From Actinomycetota bacterium (GTDB lineage: Bacteria > Actinomycetota > Acidimicrobiia > Acidimicrobiales > Microtrichaceae), in assembly GCA_018268735.1 (NCBI GenBank), contig JAFDWA010000123.1, positions 1-5,837 on the forward strand: a stretch of DNA of 5,837 nt, given 5' to 3'. This document shows, in pieces, positions 1 to 5,105 of the stretch; positions within the stretch are counted from its first letter, which is position 1, and every line of letters begins with the position of its first letter. The position numbers and the translations under genes were made by a program. Below the pieces are notes generated by a model. It was not told where the DNA came from. It did no database searches and worked only from the letters and a program-made list of their open reading frames with translations.

Positions 1-342
1 GGCCTGCGCCTTGCCCCGACCCTCGGCCATCGCCTCGGCGAAGTTCGCGAACAGGACGGTCGCCCACAGCCACAGCGTCACCAGCAGGGCGAAGACGTCC
101 TCGTGGATGCCCGCCGAGGACCAGTCCGCGACGCACAGGACGGTGGTCAGCACCGCGCCGACCTCGACGATGAACATGACCGGGTTGCGGGCCATGGTCC
201 GCGGGTTCAGCTTCCGGGCGCTGTCTCTCAGCGCCGGCCCGACGATGGAGGGATCGAACAGGGAACGCCGTGACGACTCGCCTGTGGTCCCCTGGTCGGG
301 AACCCCGGGGGAAGGCAGCGGTGCGTCCTCGGTCATCGTCAT
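1..342 (-). CDS. kdpB: KdpB, potassium-transporting P-type ATPase subunit B (N-terminal 114 residues, runs off the left edge)
   Basis: KdpB is the ATP-hydrolysing P-type ATPase subunit of the high-affinity K+ pump KdpFABC in the cytoplasmic membrane. Translating the minus strand from 342 gives 114 residues with KdpB hallmarks: KLNPRTMARNPVMFIVE (about 44-60), a first membrane segment (about 54-72), and WLWATVLFANFAEAMAEGRG (about 91-110), which leads into the actuator domain. The phosphorylation motif DKTGT and the nucleotide-binding domain lie beyond the window. Compared with E. coli KdpB as I remember it, the N-terminus is about 20 residues longer and polar (rich in Ser, Pro and Gly). Two in-frame ATGs sit at 342 and 336. 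I chose 342 because a strong GGAGGA lies four bases before it. The gene follows kdpA after 64 bp and is the last gene visible in the operon; kdpC is expected next. The family assignment is secure. The exact start is likely but not proven. Confidence 0.96.
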   Translation of the reverse strand, partial: MTMTEDAPLPSPGVPDQGTTGESSRRSLFDPSIVGPALRDSARKLNPRTMARNPVMFIVEVGAVLTTVLCVADWSSAGIHEDVFALLVTLWLWATVLFANFAEAMAEGRGKAQA

Positions 343-346
343 CGGG

Positions 347-352
347 TCCTCC
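347..352 (-). promoter_or_regulatory. Strong ribosome binding site of kdpB
   Basis: The minus strand reads GGAGGA at 352-347, four bases before the ATG at 342. This is close to the ideal anti-16S complement and favours the first of the two possible kdpB starts (342 over 336). It matters because kdpB, unlike the upstream operon genes, does not overlap its neighbour and so cannot rely on translational coupling. Confidence 0.75.
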
Positions 353-406
353 GGGGATCGACAGCGGTCGTGGTGGACTCGCCGGACGAGGTCGGGCCAG
401 AGGGGT

Positions 407-2191
407 TCACGACAACCCCAGCTGCTCGACGATGGGTCCGAGCGCCAACGCAGGGAAGAAGGTGAGTCCCGCGACGATGACGACGACGCCGAGCAGCAGC
501 CCGAAGAACAGCGGCGAGTCGGTCGGGAAGGTCCCTGCGGTGACCGGGACCTTGTTCTTGCGGACGAGCGACCCGCCGATCGCGAGCGCCGGGATGATCA
601 ACAGGAAGCGACCTGCGAGCATCGCGAGGCCCTGGGTCAGGGTGTACCAACTGGTGCCGGTGTCCATGCCTGCGAACGCGGAGCCGTTGTTGTTCGTGGC
701 GGAGGCGAAGTTGTAGAGCACCTCGGAGAGGCCGTGCGGGCCCGGGTTGCCCAACGACGCCAGCGCCGAGGGCACGACGATGCTCATCGCGGACAGGGCC
801 AGGACCGTCACGGGCATCGCGACGATGTAGAGCACGACGAGCTTCATCTCGTCGGCCTGGATCTTCTTGCCCAGGTACTCCGGGGTCCGGCCGACCATGA
901 GCCCCGCGATGAACACCGCGAGGAGCGCGTTGACGAGGATGCCCATGAGTCCGGCGCCGACGCCGCCCGGTGAGACCTCGCCGAGCATCATCAACACCAT
1001 CGGGATCGCACCCCCCGCCGGCGTCAGCGAGTCGTGCATGCAGTTCACGGAGCCCGTCGAGGTTCCTGTCGCAGCGGCGCCGTACATCGCGCAGGTCGCG
1101 GGGCCGAAGCGGATCTCCTTTCCCTCGAGGTTCCCGCCGACGGTGCTGGCCGACACCGCCTGGCTGGACCCTGCCGTCTCCACGGCCGGGTTGCCGCCGG
1201 TCTCCATGAAGCCCATCAGCAGGATCGACACGGCGAGCAGGGTCACCATGACGCCGAGCAGCACCCAGCCCTGGCGTGGCTGGCCGACCATGCGGCCGAA
1301 CGCGATCGGGAACGCGAACGGGATCACCAGGATCAGGAAGGTCTCGATGAGGTCGGTCCAGCCGTTGGGGTTCTCGAACGGATGTGCCGCGTTGGCGTTG
1401 TAGAAGCCGCCGCCGTTGGTTCCGAGGTCGCGGATCGCGACCTGGGAGGCGACCGGTCCGCCGGGGATCTGCTGGTGGGTGATCGGCTCCTCGTGCACCA
1501 TGCCGCGTGCGTCGGTGACCGCAGCGACTGCGGCGCGGTCGACAGGGATCGCGGTCGTGTCGCCGCGGAGGTTCTGCGTCACGCCGAGCGCTATGAGCAC
1601 CACTGCTGCGACGAAGCTGATGGGGACGAGGATGCGCACCGTGCCACGGACGAGGTCGACCCAGAAGTTGCCGAGCGATCGCCCCTGGCGTCGGGTGAAG
1701 CCGCGCACGATCGCCACCGCGACGGCCATGCCCGCAGCGGCCGACACGAAGTTCTGCACGGTGAACACCGACATCTGGGTCAGGTGGCTGATCACCTGCT
1801 CGCCCGAGAACCACTGCCAGTTCGTGTTCGTCGTGAAGCTGACCGCGGCGTTGAACGCCCCGAACGCGCCGACTCCGGAGCGGTCCGTCGGGTTCAGGGG
1901 CAGCGATCCCTGTAGGCGCAGGATCAGGTAGGACGCCACCACGCTGAACAACGAGAAGCCGAGGAGCGACACCGCGTAGACGTTCCAGCGCTGCTCGCGC
2001 CGAGGGTCGACACGCAGCATCCGGAACACGAACCGCTCGATCGGGAGGAACACCCGGTCGCCGGGGCTGGGTGCCGGGCCGCCTTCGGCGTCGTGGGCGT
2101 ACACGCGCGCCATGTAGCGCCCGAGCGGCGGACATGCAGCAGCGAGCGCGACGAACAGCACGACGAGCTGAGCGATCCCCTGGGCGGTCAT
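407..2191 (-). CDS. kdpA: KdpA, potassium-transporting ATPase potassium-binding subunit
   Basis: KdpA is the channel-like, K+-selective subunit of the KdpFABC pump, related to the SKT/Trk transporter superfamily. It is complete at 594 residues, somewhat longer than the roughly 557 of E. coli. All four pore-loop regions are visible: FNAAVSFTTNTNWQWFSGE (113-131), LGTNGGGFYNANAAHPFENP (256-275), TGTSTGSVNCMHDS (375-388) and FASATNNNGSAFAGMD (495-510). Each keeps the Gly/Asn-rich filter pattern of the family, so the subunit looks functional. About ten hydrophobic segments are spread along the length. The reading frame is open 28 codons further upstream, but that stretch is Arg-rich and overlaps kdpF. 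I start at the ATG at 2191, where the sequence becomes MTAQGIAQLVVLF, a normal first membrane helix, with GGAGAAG five bases before it. This ATG overlaps the kdpF stop by one base (TGATG). kdpB follows after 64 bp. Confidence 0.98.
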   Translation of the reverse strand: MTAQGIAQLVVLFVALAAACPPLGRYMARVYAHDAEGGPAPSPGDRVFLPIERFVFRMLRVDPRREQRWNVYAVSLLGFSLFSVVASYLILRLQGSLPLNPTDRSGVGAFGAFNAAVSFTTNTNWQWFSGEQVISHLTQMSVFTVQNFVSAAAGMAVAVAIVRGFTRRQGRSLGNFWVDLVRGTVRILVPISFVAAVVLIALGVTQNLRGDTTAIPVDRAAVAAVTDARGMVHEEPITHQQIPGGPVASQVAIRDLGTNGGGFYNANAAHPFENPNGWTDLIETFLILVIPFAFPIAFGRMVGQPRQGWVLLGVMVTLLAVSILLMGFMETGGNPAVETAGSSQAVSASTVGGNLEGKEIRFGPATCAMYGAAATGTSTGSVNCMHDSLTPAGGAIPMVLMMLGEVSPGGVGAGLMGILVNALLAVFIAGLMVGRTPEYLGKKIQADEMKLVVLYIVAMPVTVLALSAMSIVVPSALASLGNPGPHGLSEVLYNFASATNNNGSAFAGMDTGTSWYTLTQGLAMLAGRFLLIIPALAIGGSLVRKNKVPVTAGTFPTDSPLFFGLLLGVVVIVAGLTFFPALALGPIVEQLGLS

Positions 2192-2322
2192 CAGAACTTC
2201 TCCGGAGCGATCAGCACGACGATCAGGTACGCGACCGCGACCACGGCGAGGACCAGCCCGACGCCGTCCTGCCACTGGATGGCGAGGATCGGTGCGACCG
2301 GCGAGCAGAGGAGCGCGCTCAC
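2191..2322 (-). CDS. kdpF: KdpF, small stabilising subunit of the Kdp potassium pump
   Basis: KdpF is a single-helix peptide that stabilises the KdpFABC complex in the membrane. The frame encodes 43 residues. The C-terminal part, from about WQDGVGLVLAVVAVAYLI to APEKF, is one hydrophobic helix followed by the Pro-Glu-Lys-Phe ending typical of actinobacterial KdpF. Known KdpF proteins are about 29-30 residues. Here no ATG, GTG or TTG lies just before the helix, so the nearest usable start is a GTG at 2322, which adds roughly 14 mainly hydrophobic residues (VSALLCSPVAPILAIQ; the first residue would be Met). That GTG overlaps the stop of the preceding small gene by four bases (GTGA), a common coupling arrangement, which supports it. 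The Shine-Dalgarno match is weak (GGTGA). The stop overlaps the kdpA ATG by one base. The gene is often missed because of its size. Family is confident, start moderate. Confidence 0.85.
   Translation of the reverse strand: MSALLCSPVAPILAIQWQDGVGLVLAVVAVAYLIVVLIAPEKF
2197..2203 (-). promoter_or_regulatory. Ribosome binding site of kdpA, inside the kdpF 3' end
   Basis: The minus strand reads GGAGAAG at 2203-2197, five bases before the kdpA ATG at 2191. The same bases are read in the kdpF frame as most of the Pro-Glu-Lys codons of its PEKF tail. The site settles the kdpA start against the in-frame start 28 codons further upstream. Confidence 0.7.
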
Positions 2323-2507
2323 GACGTCACCGACCCGGCAGCGGCCTGGTCATCGGCAAGGCCACCGCTGCGGTCCTCGGACGCTGCGACGGTGGCATCG
2401 GTCCGGGCAGTGGGGTCTGGGCCGAGGATGCGGTCGCACAGACCCACATAGGCCACGGAGGCAGCGAAGAACGCCACGGTCAGGCCGAGGACGATCAGGT
2501 CGTTCAT
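2319..2507 (-). CDS. Unnamed 62-residue single-pass membrane protein of the kdp operon
   Basis: This small protein begins MNDLIVLGLTVAFFAASVAY, a clear single transmembrane helix (about residues 3-21), followed by VGLCDRILG at the membrane edge and then a polar, acidic, low-complexity tail of about 35 residues rich in Asp, Ala and Ser. It has no catalytic motif. From memory, unnamed proteins of about 50-60 residues with a similar helix and a Tyr-x-x-x-Cys-Asp-Arg pattern often sit just before kdpF or kdpA, so it may be an accessory or assembly factor of the pump; that role is inference. The start at 2507 has a good GAGGAA six bases upstream and overlaps the stop of the preceding gene by one base (TGATG). 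Its own stop overlaps the kdpF GTG by four bases. The frame stays open further upstream, but that stretch is an Arg-rich shadow of the previous gene. Confidence 0.8.
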   Translation of the reverse strand: MNDLIVLGLTVAFFAASVAYVGLCDRILGPDPTARTDATVAASEDRSGGLADDQAAAGSVTS

Positions 2508-3352
2508 CAGGGGTTCCTCGAATCGGGATGGGGATGGATCGGATCTCCGCTCGCCGCCTCGAGCGTGGGTGCGATCACCTCGGCGACGATCGCTGCGAGC
2601 TCGCGATCCTGGCGGTTGACGCCGTGCCCGGCGGTCGGCTCCAGCACGAACCTCCCGAGCACGCTGCCGTCGCGGCCGGTGACGAGCAGCCCTGCACCCT
2701 CGGCCGGCAGCTCGAAGCCACCCAGCCCGTGACGAAGCGTCGTGTGCTGCACGGCGGGCGGCGCCCCGTGCCGGTCGAGGTCGACGTGGGTCACGTGAGG
2801 ATCGGCTGCGGTGGCCCCGGCCACGAAGGTGCACGACCTCAGACCGAGGAGCTCGACGAGGTCCTCGGTGGCACGCTCGAGGAGCTCGTCGGTCGGTCGC
2901 CCGGCAGCGACCATGTCGCGCAGCTCGGCGACCATGGCGATCCCCGCTCGGTCGCTGCTGCTGCGGTGCCCGCGGTCCACCGCGAGGTGGGCGAGCTCGC
3001 CGACGGCGACGCCGACCACCACCATCAGCACGCAGGTGAGCACGTCCTGGGGACGGTCGATGCGCAGGGTTCCATACGGTCGGAGGTGCACCGCGTTGAA
3101 CCCGAGGGCAGCGACGACGGCGGTGGTGGCGCCAGCGATCCGCCCGCCCGCAGCGGCAGCGCCCACGACGACGAGCGTGAGGAGCAGTGCGACGTTGGTG
3201 ACGCCGATCGTGTCGCGCAGCGGTGCCAGGAGCAGCGCGACGGCGATCGCCACGATCGCGCCGCCCGCCGCCACCAGCCCGTCCCGCTCACCTGTTCGCG
3301 TGCGTCGTGATCCCATGTGAGCGTCGTACGCCCCCAGGACCGCCGTTGTCAT
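2507..3352 (-). CDS. KdpD-like DUF4118 membrane protein with a probable GAF-like domain and no histidine kinase
   Basis: The product has 281 residues. Hydrophobic segments at about 25-45, 50-68, 72-90 and 103-122 form a four-helix bundle. Between the third and fourth lies FNAVHLRPYGTLRIDRPQDVL, which matches the corresponding loop of the KdpD sensor (FN/FD...P...TL...D.Q.LLT), the signature of DUF4118. After a linker, residues 140-268 look like a GAF-type domain: helix ELRDMVAAGRPTDELLERAT, strand LRSCTFVAGA, and a late VNRQDRELAAIVAEVI segment that often closes such folds. The N-terminal KdpD and USP domains and the C-terminal HisKA/HATPase domains of full KdpD are missing. It is therefore probably a membrane sensor or regulator of the pump that cannot phosphorylate a partner by itself; its role is inferred. 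It is the first gene of the overlapping kdp cluster. The start is uncertain: ATG 3352 has only a weak AAGAG, and ATG 3316 (residue 13) is an alternative. Confidence 0.85.
   Translation of the reverse strand: MTTAVLGAYDAHMGSRRTRTGERDGLVAAGGAIVAIAVALLLAPLRDTIGVTNVALLLTLVVVGAAAAGGRIAGATTAVVAALGFNAVHLRPYGTLRIDRPQDVLTCVLMVVVGVAVGELAHLAVDRGHRSSSDRAGIAMVAELRDMVAAGRPTDELLERATEDLVELLGLRSCTFVAGATAADPHVTHVDLDRHGAPPAVQHTTLRHGLGGFELPAEGAGLLVTGRDGSVLGRFVLEPTAGHGVNRQDRELAAIVAEVIAPTLEAASGDPIHPHPDSRNP
2514..2519 (-). promoter_or_regulatory. Ribosome binding site of the 62-residue membrane protein
   Basis: The minus strand reads GAGGAA at 2519-2514, six bases before the ATG at 2507. It decides the start of the small gene, whose frame otherwise stays open for more than 100 codons upstream, and supports the view that it is really translated. 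Confidence 0.65.
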
Positions 3353-3400
3353 CGCTCTTGACGGGATCTGAACGCTCCGGGGCCACCTCGTGACGCCGGC

Positions 3401-3445
3401 TTGTCGAGGGCCGTGTTCTCGAGGGCTGTGTTGTCGAGGGCGTCA
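3401..3445. repeat. Three tandem 15-bp repeats at the amt 3' end
   Basis: The plus strand reads TTGTCGAGGGCCGTG (3401-3415), TTCTCGAGGGCTGTG (3416-3430) and TTGTCGAGGGCGTCA (3431-3445). The first two copies differ at two positions; the third diverges over its last bases, where the amt stop codon (TGA at 3445-3443) lies. The unit is a multiple of three. A 7-bp inverted repeat, tgacgcc at 3391-3397 and ggcgtca at 3439-3445, brackets the array with a 41-nt loop. It has no T-tract, so it is not a convincing terminator. The array fills much of the 90-bp gap before the kdp cluster, in which I see no clear promoter. Confidence 0.85.
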
Positions 3446-4993
3446 GGTCTTGGGCCGGTCGAAGTTGGGGCTGGTCGGCGTGACGTAGACGACGCCCGCA
3501 CCCGACTCGAGGTGGTACGGCGGCAGGCCGTGCTCGACGACGTCGATCCCCTCGAGCTCCTCGTCACGACCGATGCGCAGGTTCCACGTTCCCGGGAGTC
3601 GTCGCAGGGCGGTCATCAGGACGAGCGCGAACCCACCGACCACCGCGAGGCAGGCCGCGCTGCCGATCACCTGCGCCACGAGCTGACCGGTCCCGCCGCC
3701 GTAGAGCAGACCCGTGATCGGGTTGGTGTTGTCGGCACCCTTCGGGGTCGGGATCCCGTACTCTCCCGTCGCGAACAGCCCGACGGCGATCGTCCCGAAG
3801 ACGCCGCACACCAGGTGGACCGGAACCGCTCCGATGGGGTCGTCGATGCGGAGGTGCTCGAGCAGGTCGACACCCAGAGGGACGATGAGCCCGGCGATCG
3901 CGCCGATGAGGACCGCTCCCAGGGGGTTGACCCAGTAGCACGGTGCGGTGATCGCGACCAGCGCTCCGAGGAAGCCGTTGAGCGACATCCCGAGGTCCCA
4001 CTTCCTGGAGCGGGGGTAGACGAACAGCACGGCGACCATCCCACCGGCGCAGGCAGCGAGCGTCGTGTTGCCGGCGACCCGGCCGATGCCCTCCCAGTCC
4101 ATCGCCGACAACGTGGAGCCCGGGTTGAACCCGTACCACCCGAACCAGAGGATGACGGCGCCGATCGAGGCCATCACCAGGTCGTGCGGCGGGAACAGGC
4201 CGCCGCCGTCACGCGCGAACCGCCTGCCGAGCCGGGGGCCGAGCGCGATCGCCCCCATGAGCGCGACGACCCCGCCCACGGAGTGCACAACGGTCGACCC
4301 AGCGAAGTCGCGGAACACGACGCCGTCGGGGACGAGGCCGTGGAACCAGCCCATCGTGTTGCCGAGCCAGCCGCCCGGACCCCAGACCCAGTGGCCGAAG
4401 ATCGGATAGATGAACCCCGAGACCACGATCGAGTAGAGGATGTCGCCCTTGAAGCTCGTGCGGCCCACCATCGCTCCCGATGTGATGGTCGAGGCGGTGT
4501 CGGCGAAGGCGAGCTGGAAGAGGAAGAACGCCAGGAAGGCGATGCCGGTCCCGTTGTAGTCAGCAGTCATGCCGGACAGGAAGAAGTGCTGGTGGCCGAT
4601 CAGACCGTTGCCGGTGCCGAACATGAAGGCGAACCCGATCGCCCAGAACAGGATCCCGCACAGGCAGGTGTCGAACACGCACTCCATCAGGACGTTGACG
4701 GTCTCCCGGGATCGCGCGACGCCCGCTTCGAGGGCCATGAAGCCCGCCTGCATGAAGAAGACGAGGAACGCGGTGACGAGCACCCACATCGTGTTGATCG
4801 GATTGATCGTGTCCGCAGCGCCGGTTGCGGCCCGCGACAGCGTCGAAGCGCCTGCCTGGGCACCGAAGATCGAGCCGGTCACCTTCATGAGGGCGAGCAG
4901 GGCGGCGACCCCGAGCAGCTTGCCGGCGAGGATCACCCCCACCATCCGTCGGGTGTCCGGGTCCTTGGCTCGCTGCCGCAGCGTCGAAGTCAT
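3443..4993 (-). CDS. amt: Ammonium transporter (Amt/MEP/Rh family)
   Basis: This protein carries ammonium across the cytoplasmic membrane. It is complete at 516 residues with about 11-12 membrane helices. Conserved sites are easy to find: MWVLVTAFLVFFMQAGFMALEAG (69-91); FFLFQLAFADTASTITSGA (156-174), with the pore-gate Phe region; GHWVWGPGGWL (200-210); DFAGSTVVHSVGG (229-241), with the first pore histidine H237; WFGWYGFNPGS (283-293); and PVHLVCGVFG (391-400), with the second pore histidine H393. The cytoplasmic tail carries EELEGIDVVEHG (478-489), the usual region contacted by PII/GlnK. The N-terminus has an extra hydrophobic segment (18-36) that may be a signal peptide or added helix. I start at ATG 4993: the upstream frame is open to 5254 but looks non-coding, no Shine-Dalgarno is present, and a -10-like TACGTT six bases upstream suggests leaderless translation. 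No glnK follows; the next genes are the kdp cluster. Confidence 0.97.
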   Translation of the reverse strand: MTSTLRQRAKDPDTRRMVGVILAGKLLGVAALLALMKVTGSIFGAQAGASTLSRAATGAADTINPINTMWVLVTAFLVFFMQAGFMALEAGVARSRETVNVLMECVFDTCLCGILFWAIGFAFMFGTGNGLIGHQHFFLSGMTADYNGTGIAFLAFFLFQLAFADTASTITSGAMVGRTSFKGDILYSIVVSGFIYPIFGHWVWGPGGWLGNTMGWFHGLVPDGVVFRDFAGSTVVHSVGGVVALMGAIALGPRLGRRFARDGGGLFPPHDLVMASIGAVILWFGWYGFNPGSTLSAMDWEGIGRVAGNTTLAACAGGMVAVLFVYPRSRKWDLGMSLNGFLGALVAITAPCYWVNPLGAVLIGAIAGLIVPLGVDLLEHLRIDDPIGAVPVHLVCGVFGTIAVGLFATGEYGIPTPKGADNTNPITGLLYGGGTGQLVAQVIGSAACLAVVGGFALVLMTALRRLPGTWNLRIGRDEELEGIDVVEHGLPPYHLESGAGVVYVTPTSPNFDRPKT

Positions 4994-4999
4994 GCGGGC

Positions 5000-5005
5000 A
5001 ACGTA
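5000..5005 (-). promoter_or_regulatory. Candidate -10 element of a leaderless amt promoter
   Basis: The minus strand reads TACGTT at 5005-5000, fitting the TAnnnT pattern of actinobacterial -10 boxes. Exactly six bases separate it from the amt ATG at 4993, so a transcript starting at the usual distance would begin at or next to the ATG. This agrees with the absence of a Shine-Dalgarno sequence there. I see no good -35 hexamer, which is common for such promoters, especially if an activator is needed. Confidence 0.4.
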
Positions 5006-5015
5006 GGGATCCGTC

Positions 5016-5075
5016 GTTTCGGCGATGTGTGCGCTCCGTGAAGCAGTTGGGTCGACTCTGTTTCGCGGGCGTTTC
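5016..5075 (-). promoter_or_regulatory. Candidate GlnR-type nitrogen operator upstream of amt
   Basis: On the minus strand GAAAC occurs at 5075-5071, 5064-5060 and 5020-5016. The first pair is GAAAC-n6-GAAAC, and the third lies exactly 44 bases (four 11-nt steps) further on. The intermediate phased pentamers are GACCC, TTCAC and CACAC, of which the last two partly fit GTnAC or GAAAC. The actinobacterial GlnR consensus, as I know it, alternates GTnAC and GAAAC separated by six bases, so the spacing fits and the sequence fits in part. Control of amt by GlnR is well established in Streptomyces; its application here is inference. Confidence 0.4.
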
Positions 5076-5105
5076 CAGTCCTGTCGGGCTTCGCTGCGCT
5101 GGCGC

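Noticed and set aside
343..406. A hidden small gene or hairpin in the kdpA-kdpB gap
   Set aside because: The 64 bp contain only the kdpB ribosome binding site; I found no start-stop pair with its own Shine-Dalgarno and no strong stem.
339..2135. A 598-codon minus-strand frame overlapping kdpA
   Set aside because: Its product is almost all Arg, Gly, Pro and Ala, with no domain features, and kdpA in the adjoining frame has all four pore loops.
2192..2275. Upstream extension of kdpA to a start at 2275
   Set aside because: The added 28 residues are Arg-rich and overlap kdpF; the ATG at 2191 has a well-placed ribosome binding site and gives the normal KdpA N-terminus.
2093..3310. A 405-codon plus-strand frame opposite the KdpD-like gene, the small membrane protein and kdpF
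   Set aside because: Low-complexity charged composition, no ribosome binding site, and the minus-strand genes have clear family features and overlapping junctions.
3353..3442. Possible riboswitch (for example a c-di-AMP type) or terminator before the kdp cluster
   Set aside because: The gap is only 90 bp and is largely occupied by the 15-bp repeats; the 7-bp inverted repeat has a 41-nt loop and no T-tract, and no known riboswitch core is visible.
3401..5041. A 546-codon plus-strand open frame antisense to amt
   Set aside because: It encodes a charged, Arg/Asp/Glu/Gly-rich sequence with no hydrophobic or domain pattern, and lies exactly over amt, whose family motifs are unmistakable. It is a GC-bias shadow.
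5023..5105. Rho-independent terminator after the acyl-CoA synthetase gene
   Set aside because: Short complementary segments such as CCAG/CTGG occur, but no stem of useful length followed by a T-run on the minus strand could be found.
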